From Fibrella forsythiae (GTDB lineage Bacteria > Bacteroidota > Bacteroidia > Cytophagales > Spirosomataceae): 64,000 nucleotides of DNA. The stretch spans positions 744,001-808,000 of the forward strand of contig NZ_JAFMYW010000001.1 in NCBI RefSeq assembly GCF_017353175.1. Reading direction: 5' to 3'. The notes under the pieces are model-generated. The model was not told the DNA's origin and made no database searches. It saw nothing but the letters and a program-made list of their open reading frames with translations. The translations under genes and the position numbers were made by a program. This document shows, one piece after another, positions 8,968 through 16,148 of the stretch (within the stretch, counting starts at the first letter, position 1; every line of letters starts with the position of its first letter).

Positions 8968-10155
8968 TTAAAACTGTTTGTACCAATGTTCCACTACTGA
9001 TGCCGCCAGATCTACCGCCGTATTCATTGGCGCTTCGTCGACCAAATCAGGTACGTCGTTAATCTGGTGAATACGTGGCATGCCTCCATCAGAATCAAGC
9101 GCGCACAGAGCCAGTGCCGGTATTCCTTCCCGCACAAACCAGACGCTATCAAAGTCGGCGGCATGCCATTGCCCAGTCTGCGCACGTAACGCAAAATCAG
9201 GCTGAACAAGTAACTGACGGGCCACCCCTGTCAACGCATTCGTATACCGGATAACCTCAACAGTACCGGTTTGTTCGACTACCGTAAGCATACCCGCCCC
9301 CAACGTATTGAAGTTAATGACGATTGTATTTTGGCCACCGTTAGGCCACTCTGCCTTATTTTTCCTCAGGTAGGCCAATGACCCCAGCATGCCAGCCTCT
9401 GCCGCTGAAGGCAGCACTACCTCAACCAACGTACCTGGCAATGCCCCTGATCGGCTGGCCGCCTGTAGCCGGACGGCGGTTTCGATAGCCGCTACTACGC
9501 CGGTTGCATTATCACTCGCCCCGTTGGCATACCCTTTTACCAGGTAGCCAAGCGTGCTGACAATGGCCAGAACAACATGGTACAGCGCGATTCCCCACAA
9601 CGACCAGAAGACAACTGGCGAGGTGCCGCCAAAGGTGTATATGATCGACAGAACAACGCCCAGCGTCATCAGGAAAAGCGACAGGATCAGCGTTGCCCTG
9701 GCAGTTTTTTGGCGCTTCATGCTGTACAGTATTGAGATTGGCGCGGTGTCGTAATGAGCCATCAGGATGACGTGCAGCTTCACCGGTATCTTGTCGGGTA
9801 TTGACCACTGTGCCAGCACGTTTACGGCCCGGTGTTGACCAGGAAAACGGGTTACCGGCGCTTCCCGCCAATTGCTGTACAACCACGCCTGACTCAGGGC
9901 AAACCCGCCCAGGATCACCCCAAGTTGCCCAACCAGAAAGCCGCCGCTGAGGGCCAGGCCGATGCCTGCCAGCAGCAGGCCGGTGATCCAGTAAACCACC
10001 GTTGCGTAGGTCTGGGGCGTACTAAACGCCTCAAGTCTGACAGCAGCACCCCGATTTCGCAGGTGTTCGGCCAGAAGGCGGGCCGCTTCACGTTCGTTGG
10101 GTGTGGCCGCGCCGCGATGAGGTAACTGGCAAAGAGCGTTCAGAAGGGGGTGCAT
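8968..10155 (-). CDS. Membrane M28-family peptidase-like protein with altered active site
   Basis: 395 residues. The fold is M28: AHYDTAP (His134, Asp136), GASDNATGVVAAIE (Asp215), AAEAGMLGSLAYL and VREGIPALAL are all recognisable. Hydrophobic segments at about 53-95 and 152-205 suggest four membrane helices, the second pair inserted between metal-ligand motifs. Several usual active-site residues differ: the catalytic Glu-Glu pair reads Ala252-Glu253, the usual Asp after the next strand is Asn283, and the final ligand His is Ser337. It may be a non-catalytic relative. The start is the ATG at 10155; a GTG two codons upstream is possible. The gene ends 31 bases before the acidic protein and starts 28 bases after the end of the GSIII gene. 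Confidence 0.75.
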   Translation of the reverse strand: MHPLLNALCQLPHRGAATPNEREAARLLAEHLRNRGAAVRLEAFSTPQTYATVVYWITGLLLAGIGLALSGGFLVGQLGVILGGFALSQAWLYSNWREAPVTRFPGQHRAVNVLAQWSIPDKIPVKLHVILMAHYDTAPISILYSMKRQKTARATLILSLFLMTLGVVLSIIYTFGGTSPVVFWSLWGIALYHVVLAIVSTLGYLVKGYANGASDNATGVVAAIETAVRLQAASRSGALPGTLVEVVLPSAAEAGMLGSLAYLRKNKAEWPNGGQNTIVINFNTLGAGMLTVVEQTGTVEVIRYTNALTGVARQLLVQPDFALRAQTGQWHAADFDSVWFVREGIPALALCALDSDGGMPRIHQINDVPDLVDEAPMNTAVDLAASVVEHWYKQF

Positions 10156-10183
10156 GGCCACAAAACTACAGCTTATCTGCTCC

Positions 10184-12373
10184 CTACTTCACAAAAAGCA
10201 GTTCACGGTATTTCACCAGCGGCCAGTCGTCATCATCAATAAGCAGTTCAAGTTTGTCTACCTCATAACGGATCACGTCGAAATACCCTTTCACCTCGGT
10301 AGCATAGAGGCGGGCCATTTCAACCGAGTCAGGTACGTTATTGGCCCGCTTTCGTGAGTCAATCATCGCCTCCACATTTTTCTTGATCACCACCACCCGC
10401 GCCGACAGCTCGCGGATAATGGCTTTCACCGGTTGGGCTTCGTTGATCATATCCAGGTCCACCAGCGATTTTGCCGTTGTGGCCAGTTGGTTCATGTACT
10501 TCAGCGCCGTTGACACCACATGGTTAATGGCCAGATCGCCCATTACCCGCGCCTCGATCTGCACGTTTTTGATGTATTTCTCCAGCTCAATTTCGTAGCG
10601 GGCTTCTACTTCGGCGTGATTCATTACGCCCAGCCGGGCAAACAGATCGATCGACTCCGGTTTGAGATACACCTTCAGCGCGTCGGGCGTGGAGGCGATG
10701 TTGGAGAGGCCCCGTTTTTCGGCTTCGGCAACCCACTCGTCTGAATAGCCGTTTCCTTCGAACAGAATTCGTTTCGATTCCCGGTAATACTGTTTCAGCA
10801 CCTCCACAACGGCCAGTTCTTTCTTCTCGCCGGTTTCCAGCCGGGTTTCCAGATCGCGGCGGAACTGAATGAGCTGATCGGCCACGATCGTATTCAGCAC
10901 AATCATGGTTGAGGCAGAATTGGCCCCGCCGCCCACAGCCCGAAACTCAAATTTATTGCCCGTGAAGGCAAATGGCGACGTACGGTTGCGATCGGTATTA
11001 TCCCGGATCAACGACGGAATACGGTTCAGGCCCAGCTTATAATACACGTTATCACCCTTGCTCAGCGAGATTTCCGATTTGTTTTCCAGGTCATCGAGCG
11101 CCTTTGTGAGCGTATCACCCAAGAAAACCGACATGATGGCGGGTGGCGCTTCATTAGCACCCAAACGGTGTTCGTTCCCGGCCGAAGCAATGCTTGCCCG
11201 AAGCAGATCGGCATGATCGTGAACGGCTTTTACCACGTTGACAATGAAGGCGATAAACCGCAGGGTTTCTTTGGGTTTACTGCTCGGTCCCAGCAGATTC
11301 ACACCTGTGTTGGTGCCCAGTGACCAGTTATTATGCTTGCCCGACCCGTTGATGCCCGCAAACGGTTTCTCGTGAAAAAGCACTTTGAAGCCGTGCTTTT
11401 CGGCAACCTTGTTCATCAGGTCCATCAGTAGGGCGTTGTGATCGATGGCCAGGTTTACTTCTTCAAACGTGGGTGCCACCTCAAACTGCCCGGGGGCTAC
11501 TTCGTTGTGACGGGTACGTACCGGAATTCCGAGTTTGAGCGCTTCGAACTCAAAATCGACCATAAACGCATTTACACGGGGCGGAATGGTACCGAAATAA
11601 TGATCTTCAAGCTGCTGCCCTCTGGCAGGTGCATGACCAAACACGGTACGGCCAGCCATAACCAGATCGGGACGAGCCACAAACAGGGCTTTATCGACCA
11701 GAAAATATTCCTGCTCAATACCTAGTGTGGGGGTTACTTTATCGATGTTCCGATCGAAATAATGGCAAACAGCTGTGGCGGCTTTATCAATGGCAGCCAG
11801 TGATTTGAGTAGCGGCGTTTTATAATCAAGCGCCTCGCCCGTATACGAAATAAACACCGACGGAATGCAGAGCGTCTTCCCGCCCGCGCCATTATCCATC
11901 AGGAACGCAGGCGACGACGGATCCCAGCCGGTGTACCCCCGCGCTTCAAAGGTGTTGCGAAGCCCACCGCTCGGAAAGGAAGATGCGTCGGGCTCCTGTT
12001 GAACCAGGGCCGAACCTTTGAATTTCTCAAGCGCTTTTCCATCATTCGCCAGATCAAAAAACGAGTCGTGCTTTTCGGCGGTCGATCCGGTCAGCGGTTG
12101 AAACCAGTGGGTGAAGTGGGTTGCGCCTTTACTCACCGCCCACGATTTCATGGCGTTAGCCACTTCATCGGCAATATCTCGGTCGATTCGTCCGCCGGTA
12201 TCAATGGCTTCAGCGATGCGCAGGTATGCTTCCCGCGAGAGCAGCGACTGCATCACGTCTTTACTGAATGTATATACTCCGTAATATTCGGTCAGACGTT
12301 CGGCGGGAGCAGCAACCGCCAGCGGCTGGCGGCTTTGTGCCGTGTCAAGGGCATTAAAACGTAGGTAGGCCAT
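10184..12373 (-). CDS. glnN: Glutamine synthetase type III
   Basis: 729 residues, the normal length for GSIII, which makes glutamine from glutamate, ammonium and ATP as a dodecamer. Diagnostic segments are the N-terminal TEYYGVYTFSKDVM, IEQEYFLVD, NGSGKHNNWSLGTNTG (ATP/glutamate binding), GNEHRLGANEAPPAI and FEFRAVGGGANSA. The long C-terminal helical part (residues 590-720) is characteristic of the type III class found in Bacteroidota and cyanobacteria. A promoter box lies at 12548-12555, and the 170-base leader carries a long imperfect inverted repeat. It lies next to a second, unrelated glutamine synthetase. Confidence 0.96.
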   Translation of the reverse strand: MAYLRFNALDTAQSRQPLAVAAPAERLTEYYGVYTFSKDVMQSLLSREAYLRIAEAIDTGGRIDRDIADEVANAMKSWAVSKGATHFTHWFQPLTGSTAEKHDSFFDLANDGKALEKFKGSALVQQEPDASSFPSGGLRNTFEARGYTGWDPSSPAFLMDNGAGGKTLCIPSVFISYTGEALDYKTPLLKSLAAIDKAATAVCHYFDRNIDKVTPTLGIEQEYFLVDKALFVARPDLVMAGRTVFGHAPARGQQLEDHYFGTIPPRVNAFMVDFEFEALKLGIPVRTRHNEVAPGQFEVAPTFEEVNLAIDHNALLMDLMNKVAEKHGFKVLFHEKPFAGINGSGKHNNWSLGTNTGVNLLGPSSKPKETLRFIAFIVNVVKAVHDHADLLRASIASAGNEHRLGANEAPPAIMSVFLGDTLTKALDDLENKSEISLSKGDNVYYKLGLNRIPSLIRDNTDRNRTSPFAFTGNKFEFRAVGGGANSASTMIVLNTIVADQLIQFRRDLETRLETGEKKELAVVEVLKQYYRESKRILFEGNGYSDEWVAEAEKRGLSNIASTPDALKVYLKPESIDLFARLGVMNHAEVEARYEIELEKYIKNVQIEARVMGDLAINHVVSTALKYMNQLATTAKSLVDLDMINEAQPVKAIIRELSARVVVIKKNVEAMIDSRKRANNVPDSVEMARLYATEVKGYFDVIRYEVDKLELLIDDDDWPLVKYRELLFVK

Positions 12374-12406
12374 TCGGTCTGTTTGGTGGTGAAGGAGTTG
12401 GTTGGT

Positions 12407-12511
12407 GGTTAATCGGTTGGCTGGTTGGCTGGCTGGTTAATCAGTTGATTGGTTAATTGCTACCAACACCCAATTACCTGATTAACCAGCCAACCAGTTA
12501 ACCGATTAACC
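12407..12511. repeat. Long imperfect inverted repeat in the GSIII leader
   Basis: The left arm, 12407-12444, is built from GGTTAATC and GGTTGGCTGG units; the right arm, 12478-12511, is its complement apart from a four-base gap and two substitutions. The 33-base spacer contains further GGTTAATT/CAATTACC pairing. The element lies between the predicted GSIII promoter and its start codon, so it would fold in the mRNA leader. It could be a regulatory structure or a decayed small repeat element. Confidence 0.65.
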
Positions 12512-12547
12512 AAGTCACATTCATTTAAAGAACAACATTTTTCCTGC

Positions 12548-12555
12548 CAAACATA
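12548..12555 (-). promoter_or_regulatory. Predicted Bacteroidota -7 box for the GSIII gene
   Basis: On the minus strand this reads TATGTTTG, a match to the TAnnTTTG consensus of the primary Bacteroidota sigma factor. It lies immediately past the terminator of the upstream glutamine synthetase gene and about 175 bases before the GSIII start. No clear -33 TTG element was seen at the right distance. Confidence 0.4.
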
Positions 12556-12592
12556 CAAAAAAAACGGCCCGTCGAGAACGACGGGCCGTTTT
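12553..12592 (-). terminator. Rho-independent terminator of the GSII gene
   Basis: Perfect 14-base stem (AAAACGGCCCGTCG and its complement, 12561-12574 and 12579-12592) with a four-base loop. On the minus strand the stem is followed by eight T residues. It starts 21 bases after the stop codon of the GSII gene. This is the clearest terminator in the window. Confidence 0.93.
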
Positions 12593-12612
12593 GGCAAGAA
12601 CAGTCTAACGGA

Positions 12613-13647
12613 TTAAGCTACTTCGGGCAGGGCAGCCGACTTAACCGTTTTGATGATTACAGCAGCTACTTTGTATGGATCAGCTGCCGAGTTTGGCCGA
12701 CGGTCTTCCAACCAGCCTTTCCAACCGCGCTGAACAGTAGCGATCGGGATACGGATAGATGCACCACGGTCAGAAATACCATATGAGAACTGGTCGATCG
12801 ACTGGGTTTCGTGTTTACCGGTCAGACGCAGGTGGTTATCGGCACCGTATACGTCGATGTGTGCTTTAACAACGTCTGCAGGAGCAAACGACTGGCAGAT
12901 GGCGTCGTATACTTCTTTGCTGCCCGACGTACGGAGGGCCGTATTCGAGAAGTTAGCGTGCATACCTGAGCCGTTCCAGTCAGCATCTACGCCCAGAGGC
13001 TTACAGTGCCAGTTAATGGCTACGTCGTAGCTTTCGCCGATACGCTCCAGCAGGTAACGGGCAACCCAGATCTGATCACCAGCTTCACGGGCACCTTTAG
13101 CAAAAATCTGGAACTCCCACTGACCGGGCGCCACTTCGGCGTTGATCCCTTCTACGTTCAGACCCGCATCGAGGCACACGTCGAGGTGTTCTTCAATGAT
13201 GTTGCGACCAAACGCGTTGTTGGCACCCACTGAGCAGTAATATGGACCCTGCGGAGCTGGATCACCTTCTTCAGGGAAGCCTAATGGTTTGTTGGTAGCC
13301 GTGTCGTACAGGAAGTACTCCTGCTCGAAACCAAACCAGAAATCATTGTCATCGTCTTCAATCGTTGCACGACCGTTGGTTTCGTGTGGCGTACCGTCGG
13401 CGTTTAACACTTCGCACATTACCAGAAACGCGTTCTTGCGTTGTGGGTCCGGACAGATGTAAACGGGCTTCAACAAACAGTCTGATGAACCGCCAGCAGC
13501 CTGTTCGGTTGAGGAGCCATCAAATGACCACATTGAGCAATCTTCCAGGTTGCCTGAGAAGTCTTCTTCAATTTTCGTTTTTGACCGGAGGCTTTGGGTG
13601 GGCTTGTAACCGTCGAGCCAGATGTACTCTAATTTAGACTTTGCCAT
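12613..13647 (-). CDS. glnII: Glutamine synthetase type II (eukaryote-like)
   Basis: 344 residues, the usual size of GSII, an octameric or decameric ATP-dependent glutamine synthetase. Recognisable motifs are EYIWLDGYKPTQSLRSKTK at the N-terminus, SMWSFDGSSTEQA, FGFEQEYFLYD, GPYYCSVGA, EVAPGQWEFQI, DWNGSGMHANFS and GASIRIPI. The beta-grasp and catalytic domains are complete. A promoter box is predicted at 13703-13710 and a strong terminator closes the gene, so it is transcribed alone. Having GSII beside GSIII means two separate ammonium-capture enzymes lie next to the nitrate locus. Confidence 0.95.
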   Translation of the reverse strand: MAKSKLEYIWLDGYKPTQSLRSKTKIEEDFSGNLEDCSMWSFDGSSTEQAAGGSSDCLLKPVYICPDPQRKNAFLVMCEVLNADGTPHETNGRATIEDDDNDFWFGFEQEYFLYDTATNKPLGFPEEGDPAPQGPYYCSVGANNAFGRNIIEEHLDVCLDAGLNVEGINAEVAPGQWEFQIFAKGAREAGDQIWVARYLLERIGESYDVAINWHCKPLGVDADWNGSGMHANFSNTALRTSGSKEVYDAICQSFAPADVVKAHIDVYGADNHLRLTGKHETQSIDQFSYGISDRGASIRIPIATVQRGWKGWLEDRRPNSAADPYKVAAVIIKTVKSAALPEVA

Positions 13648-13702
13648 GTGTTTGGAGAGGTCGTTTTATTGTTTTGCGGTACGTGGGTGGTACTGTCGGC
13701 AT

Positions 13703-13710
13703 CAAATATA
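13703..13710 (-). promoter_or_regulatory. Predicted -7 box for the GSII gene
   Basis: The minus strand reads TATATTTG, an exact TAnnTTTG match, 56 bases upstream of the start codon. A TTG trinucleotide occurs further upstream, but not at the ideal spacing. Confidence 0.45.
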
Positions 13711-14057
13711 GACCCCTCTTTCCAAAATAAAAAAAGGCAATTATCGGCAATCACAGGATTTTATAGAGGTATATACACTGAATTACAATTAATGTTTGTT
13801 AAATACAATTTCAACCAATTTATCGTCTGTTTTCACAGGCATTTTACGACAAGCCACAATTTCGACAAAATTCAATTTTGGGTTGAGAACTGCCTTAAAT
13901 TCTTACCAGCCTCAGTTCATATGGCCCGCCTTTATACCATATAATCCATAAATATACTTAAGCACAACAGAGGTTGCCATTCGTCAATACCGGCGACCAA
14001 TCCGGCCATAAGGCAACCGTACATCCAGATGGGTACACTACGAAAGTTGGAGGTAAA

Positions 14058-14065
14058 TACATTTG
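14058..14065 (+). promoter_or_regulatory. Predicted -7 box for the SPFH gene
   Basis: TACATTTG matches TAnnTTTG. Transcription would begin near 14072. This is downstream of an in-frame TTG at 14063 and so supports the ATG at 14123 as the true start of the SPFH gene. Confidence 0.4.
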
Positions 14066-14122
14066 ACCCACGATCAGCCACCAAACGGCGGCTGTCAAAA
14101 ACAACTTAATCTAACCGTATCG

Positions 14123-16042
14123 ATGACATTTTTATCTGATTTGACCAGCTGGGCCTGGGCGCCCATTCTATTGGTAGCCATTGTGTTATACAAGTTCGTG
14201 CTACGCTTTCTGTTCGGAATGGTGATCGTTCCCGAAGACCGGATTGGCCTGGTGACCAAGAAATTCGTGCTGGTCGGTACTGACCGTGAGCTACCCGACG
14301 GACGCATTATGGCCACTAAGGGAGAAGCCGGTTACCAGGCTAAGATGCTCGCACCGGGCTTATACTGGTGGATGTGGCCCTGGCAATACGGCGTTGAGAT
14401 GCAGCCGTTCACGGTTGTACCGGAAGGGATGGTAGGGCTTGTATTGGCCAACGACGGGCAAGAGCTACCAACAGGTAATATTCTGGCCCGTCGGGTGGAA
14501 TCTGACAACTTCCAGGATACCATCCGCTTCCTCGATAGCGGCGGGCAGAAAGGTCGGCAAACGTCGATTCTGACGCCAGGTACGTACCGGATCAACCCCT
14601 ACGCCTTCACGGTCACGATGGCCCCGATGACCGACGTGAAAGAAAACATGGTCGGCATTATTACCGCACTCGACGGGGCACCACTACAGCCGGGTCAGAT
14701 TGCGGGCAGGCAGGTAGAAGGGCACAACAACTTCCAGAACATCGATAGCTTCCTGCAGAATGGCGGTAACCGGGGCTTACAGCCGCAGGTGGTGCTGGCA
14801 GGTTCCTATTATATAAACCCCTGGGCGGTGCAGATCGAGCAGATCCCGATGACGGAAGTAGCGATCGGGCATGTGGGGGTGGTGATCTCCTATATTGGTG
14901 AAGATGGCGAAGACATGACCGGCGATACCTTCAAGCACGGCAACATTGTCAGGAAGGGGTTCCGGGGCGTTTGGATGGAGCCGCTGGGGCCGGGGAAATA
15001 CCCGATCAATACGTATACGATGAAAGTCGAGAACGTACCTACCACCAACCTGGTCCTGAACTGGGCGAATGCGCGTTCGGAAGCGCACGCACTTGACCGA
15101 AATCTGTCGACCATTACGGTACGGTCGCGCGATGGTTTCCCGTTCAACCTCGACGTGGCGCAGATCATTCACATTCCGGCCAACGAAGCGCCCAAGGTGA
15201 TTGCCCGTTTTGGCTCGATGGTCAATCTGGTGTCGCAAGTGCTGGAGCCTACGATTGGCAACTACTTCCGTAACTCCGCGCAGGACTCCGACGTGATCGC
15301 CTTTCTGAGCACCCGGAAAGAACGGCAGGAATCCGCCCGCGAGCATATCCGGCAGGTGTTGGAAATCTACAACGTGAACGCCGTTGACACGCTCATTGGC
15401 GACATTGTTCCGCCTGAAGCCCTGATGAAAACACTGACTGACCGGAAGGTGGCGCAGGAAGAGGAAAAAACGTATGACACGCAACGGATGGCACAGGAAA
15501 AACGGCAGGGGTACGAACGCGAAACGGCCATTGCCGAGATGCAGCGCGAGATCGTGAAAGCGCAACAGAGCGTAGAGATTGCCGAACGCACGGCCAATGC
15601 CGCCGTAAAGAAAAGCGAAGGTGAAGCGCGGAGTTTACAGCTTCAGGTTGGGGCCGAATCGGAAGCCACGAAAGTACGCGCCGAAGCCAACGCCGAAGCC
15701 CGCCGCCGCCAGGCATCGGCCGAAGCAGATGCCACCAAACTGACTGCCGAGGCCGAAGCCGAACGTATTGCCAAAACGGGTGCTGCCGAAGCCGAGAAGA
15801 TTCTTGCCATTGGCAAATCGACCGCCGAAGCCTACGAATTGCAGGTGAAGGCCATGGGCGACGATAACTTCACCCGCTACAAGATCACCGAGGAGATCGG
15901 CAAAGGTCAGATCAAGATCATTCCCGATCTGGTCATCAACGGCGGCGCCGAGGGAGGTTCTGAGGGTGGCATCAACGGATTGCTTGGATTGAAACTGCTG
16001 GAGATGAACGGTAATCGCAACGATCGTAAGAACGGGAAGTAA
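14123..16042 (+). CDS. SPFH/flotillin-like membrane scaffold protein with four tandem N-terminal modules
   Basis: 639 residues. A single membrane helix at about 11-33 (WAPILLVAIVLYKFVLRFLF) anchors the protein. Residues 36-305 hold four copies of a module of 58-74 residues; copies two and three are clearest, with lines such as MVGLVLANDGQELPTGNI and MVGIITALDGAPLQPGQI. The SPFH core follows (ITVRSRDGFPFNLDVAQIIH), then a coiled coil from 440 to 570 rich in Ala, Glu and Lys (AEANAEARRRQASAEADATK). The tail is Gly-rich. Flotillin-type proteins organise membrane microdomains. The start is set at the ATG because of the promoter at 14058. Confidence 0.85.
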   Translation: MTFLSDLTSWAWAPILLVAIVLYKFVLRFLFGMVIVPEDRIGLVTKKFVLVGTDRELPDGRIMATKGEAGYQAKMLAPGLYWWMWPWQYGVEMQPFTVVPEGMVGLVLANDGQELPTGNILARRVESDNFQDTIRFLDSGGQKGRQTSILTPGTYRINPYAFTVTMAPMTDVKENMVGIITALDGAPLQPGQIAGRQVEGHNNFQNIDSFLQNGGNRGLQPQVVLAGSYYINPWAVQIEQIPMTEVAIGHVGVVISYIGEDGEDMTGDTFKHGNIVRKGFRGVWMEPLGPGKYPINTYTMKVENVPTTNLVLNWANARSEAHALDRNLSTITVRSRDGFPFNLDVAQIIHIPANEAPKVIARFGSMVNLVSQVLEPTIGNYFRNSAQDSDVIAFLSTRKERQESAREHIRQVLEIYNVNAVDTLIGDIVPPEALMKTLTDRKVAQEEEKTYDTQRMAQEKRQGYERETAIAEMQREIVKAQQSVEIAERTANAAVKKSEGEARSLQLQVGAESEATKVRAEANAEARRRQASAEADATKLTAEAEAERIAKTGAAEAEKILAIGKSTAEAYELQVKAMGDDNFTRYKITEEIGKGQIKIIPDLVINGGAEGGSEGGINGLLGLKLLEMNGNRNDRKNGK

Positions 16043-16073
16043 GGATTGCTACTTACAGTTCTTATCAATTCGA

Positions 16074-16119
16074 GGGAGTTTTTGTCATCCCTCCTGACGT
16101 CGGGATGACAAAAACTCCC
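16074..16119. terminator. Perfect 18-base hairpin between convergent genes
   Basis: GGGAGTTTTTGTCATCCC at 16074-16091 pairs exactly with 16102-16119 across a ten-base loop. It lies between the convergent ends of the SPFH gene and the rubredoxin-domain gene and likely stops transcripts from both sides. Its core, TTTTTGTCATCCC, recurs at 17664 and 22847, so it is also a member of a dispersed repeat family. Confidence 0.65.
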
Positions 16120-16148
16120 AGCCCACCAACCTTACGATCAGGTACGTC

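Larger units (their letters stand above)
13648..14122. other. AT-rich divergent intergenic region
   Basis: About 475 bases with no credible gene separate the divergent GSII and SPFH genes. The part from 13720 to 13960 is clearly richer in A and T than the flanks and contains many short runs such as TTTATAGAGGTATATACAC. Apart from the two promoter boxes listed separately I see no palindrome or known regulator site. The length and composition suggest a control region, probably for the nitrogen-regulated GSII gene. Confidence 0.5.

Noticed and set aside
12401-12515. Possible CRISPR-like or tandem repeat array in GGTTGGCTGG units
   Set aside because: The units are not evenly spaced, there are no unique spacers and no cas genes; the structure is an inverted repeat.
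14063-14122. TTG start for the SPFH gene
   Set aside because: It overlaps a predicted -7 promoter box, so transcription would start downstream of it.
14777-15565. Open frame on the minus strand, 262 codons
   Set aside because: Antisense to the SPFH gene. Its His- and Arg-rich composition reflects the repetitive Ala-Glu-rich coding sequence on the other strand.
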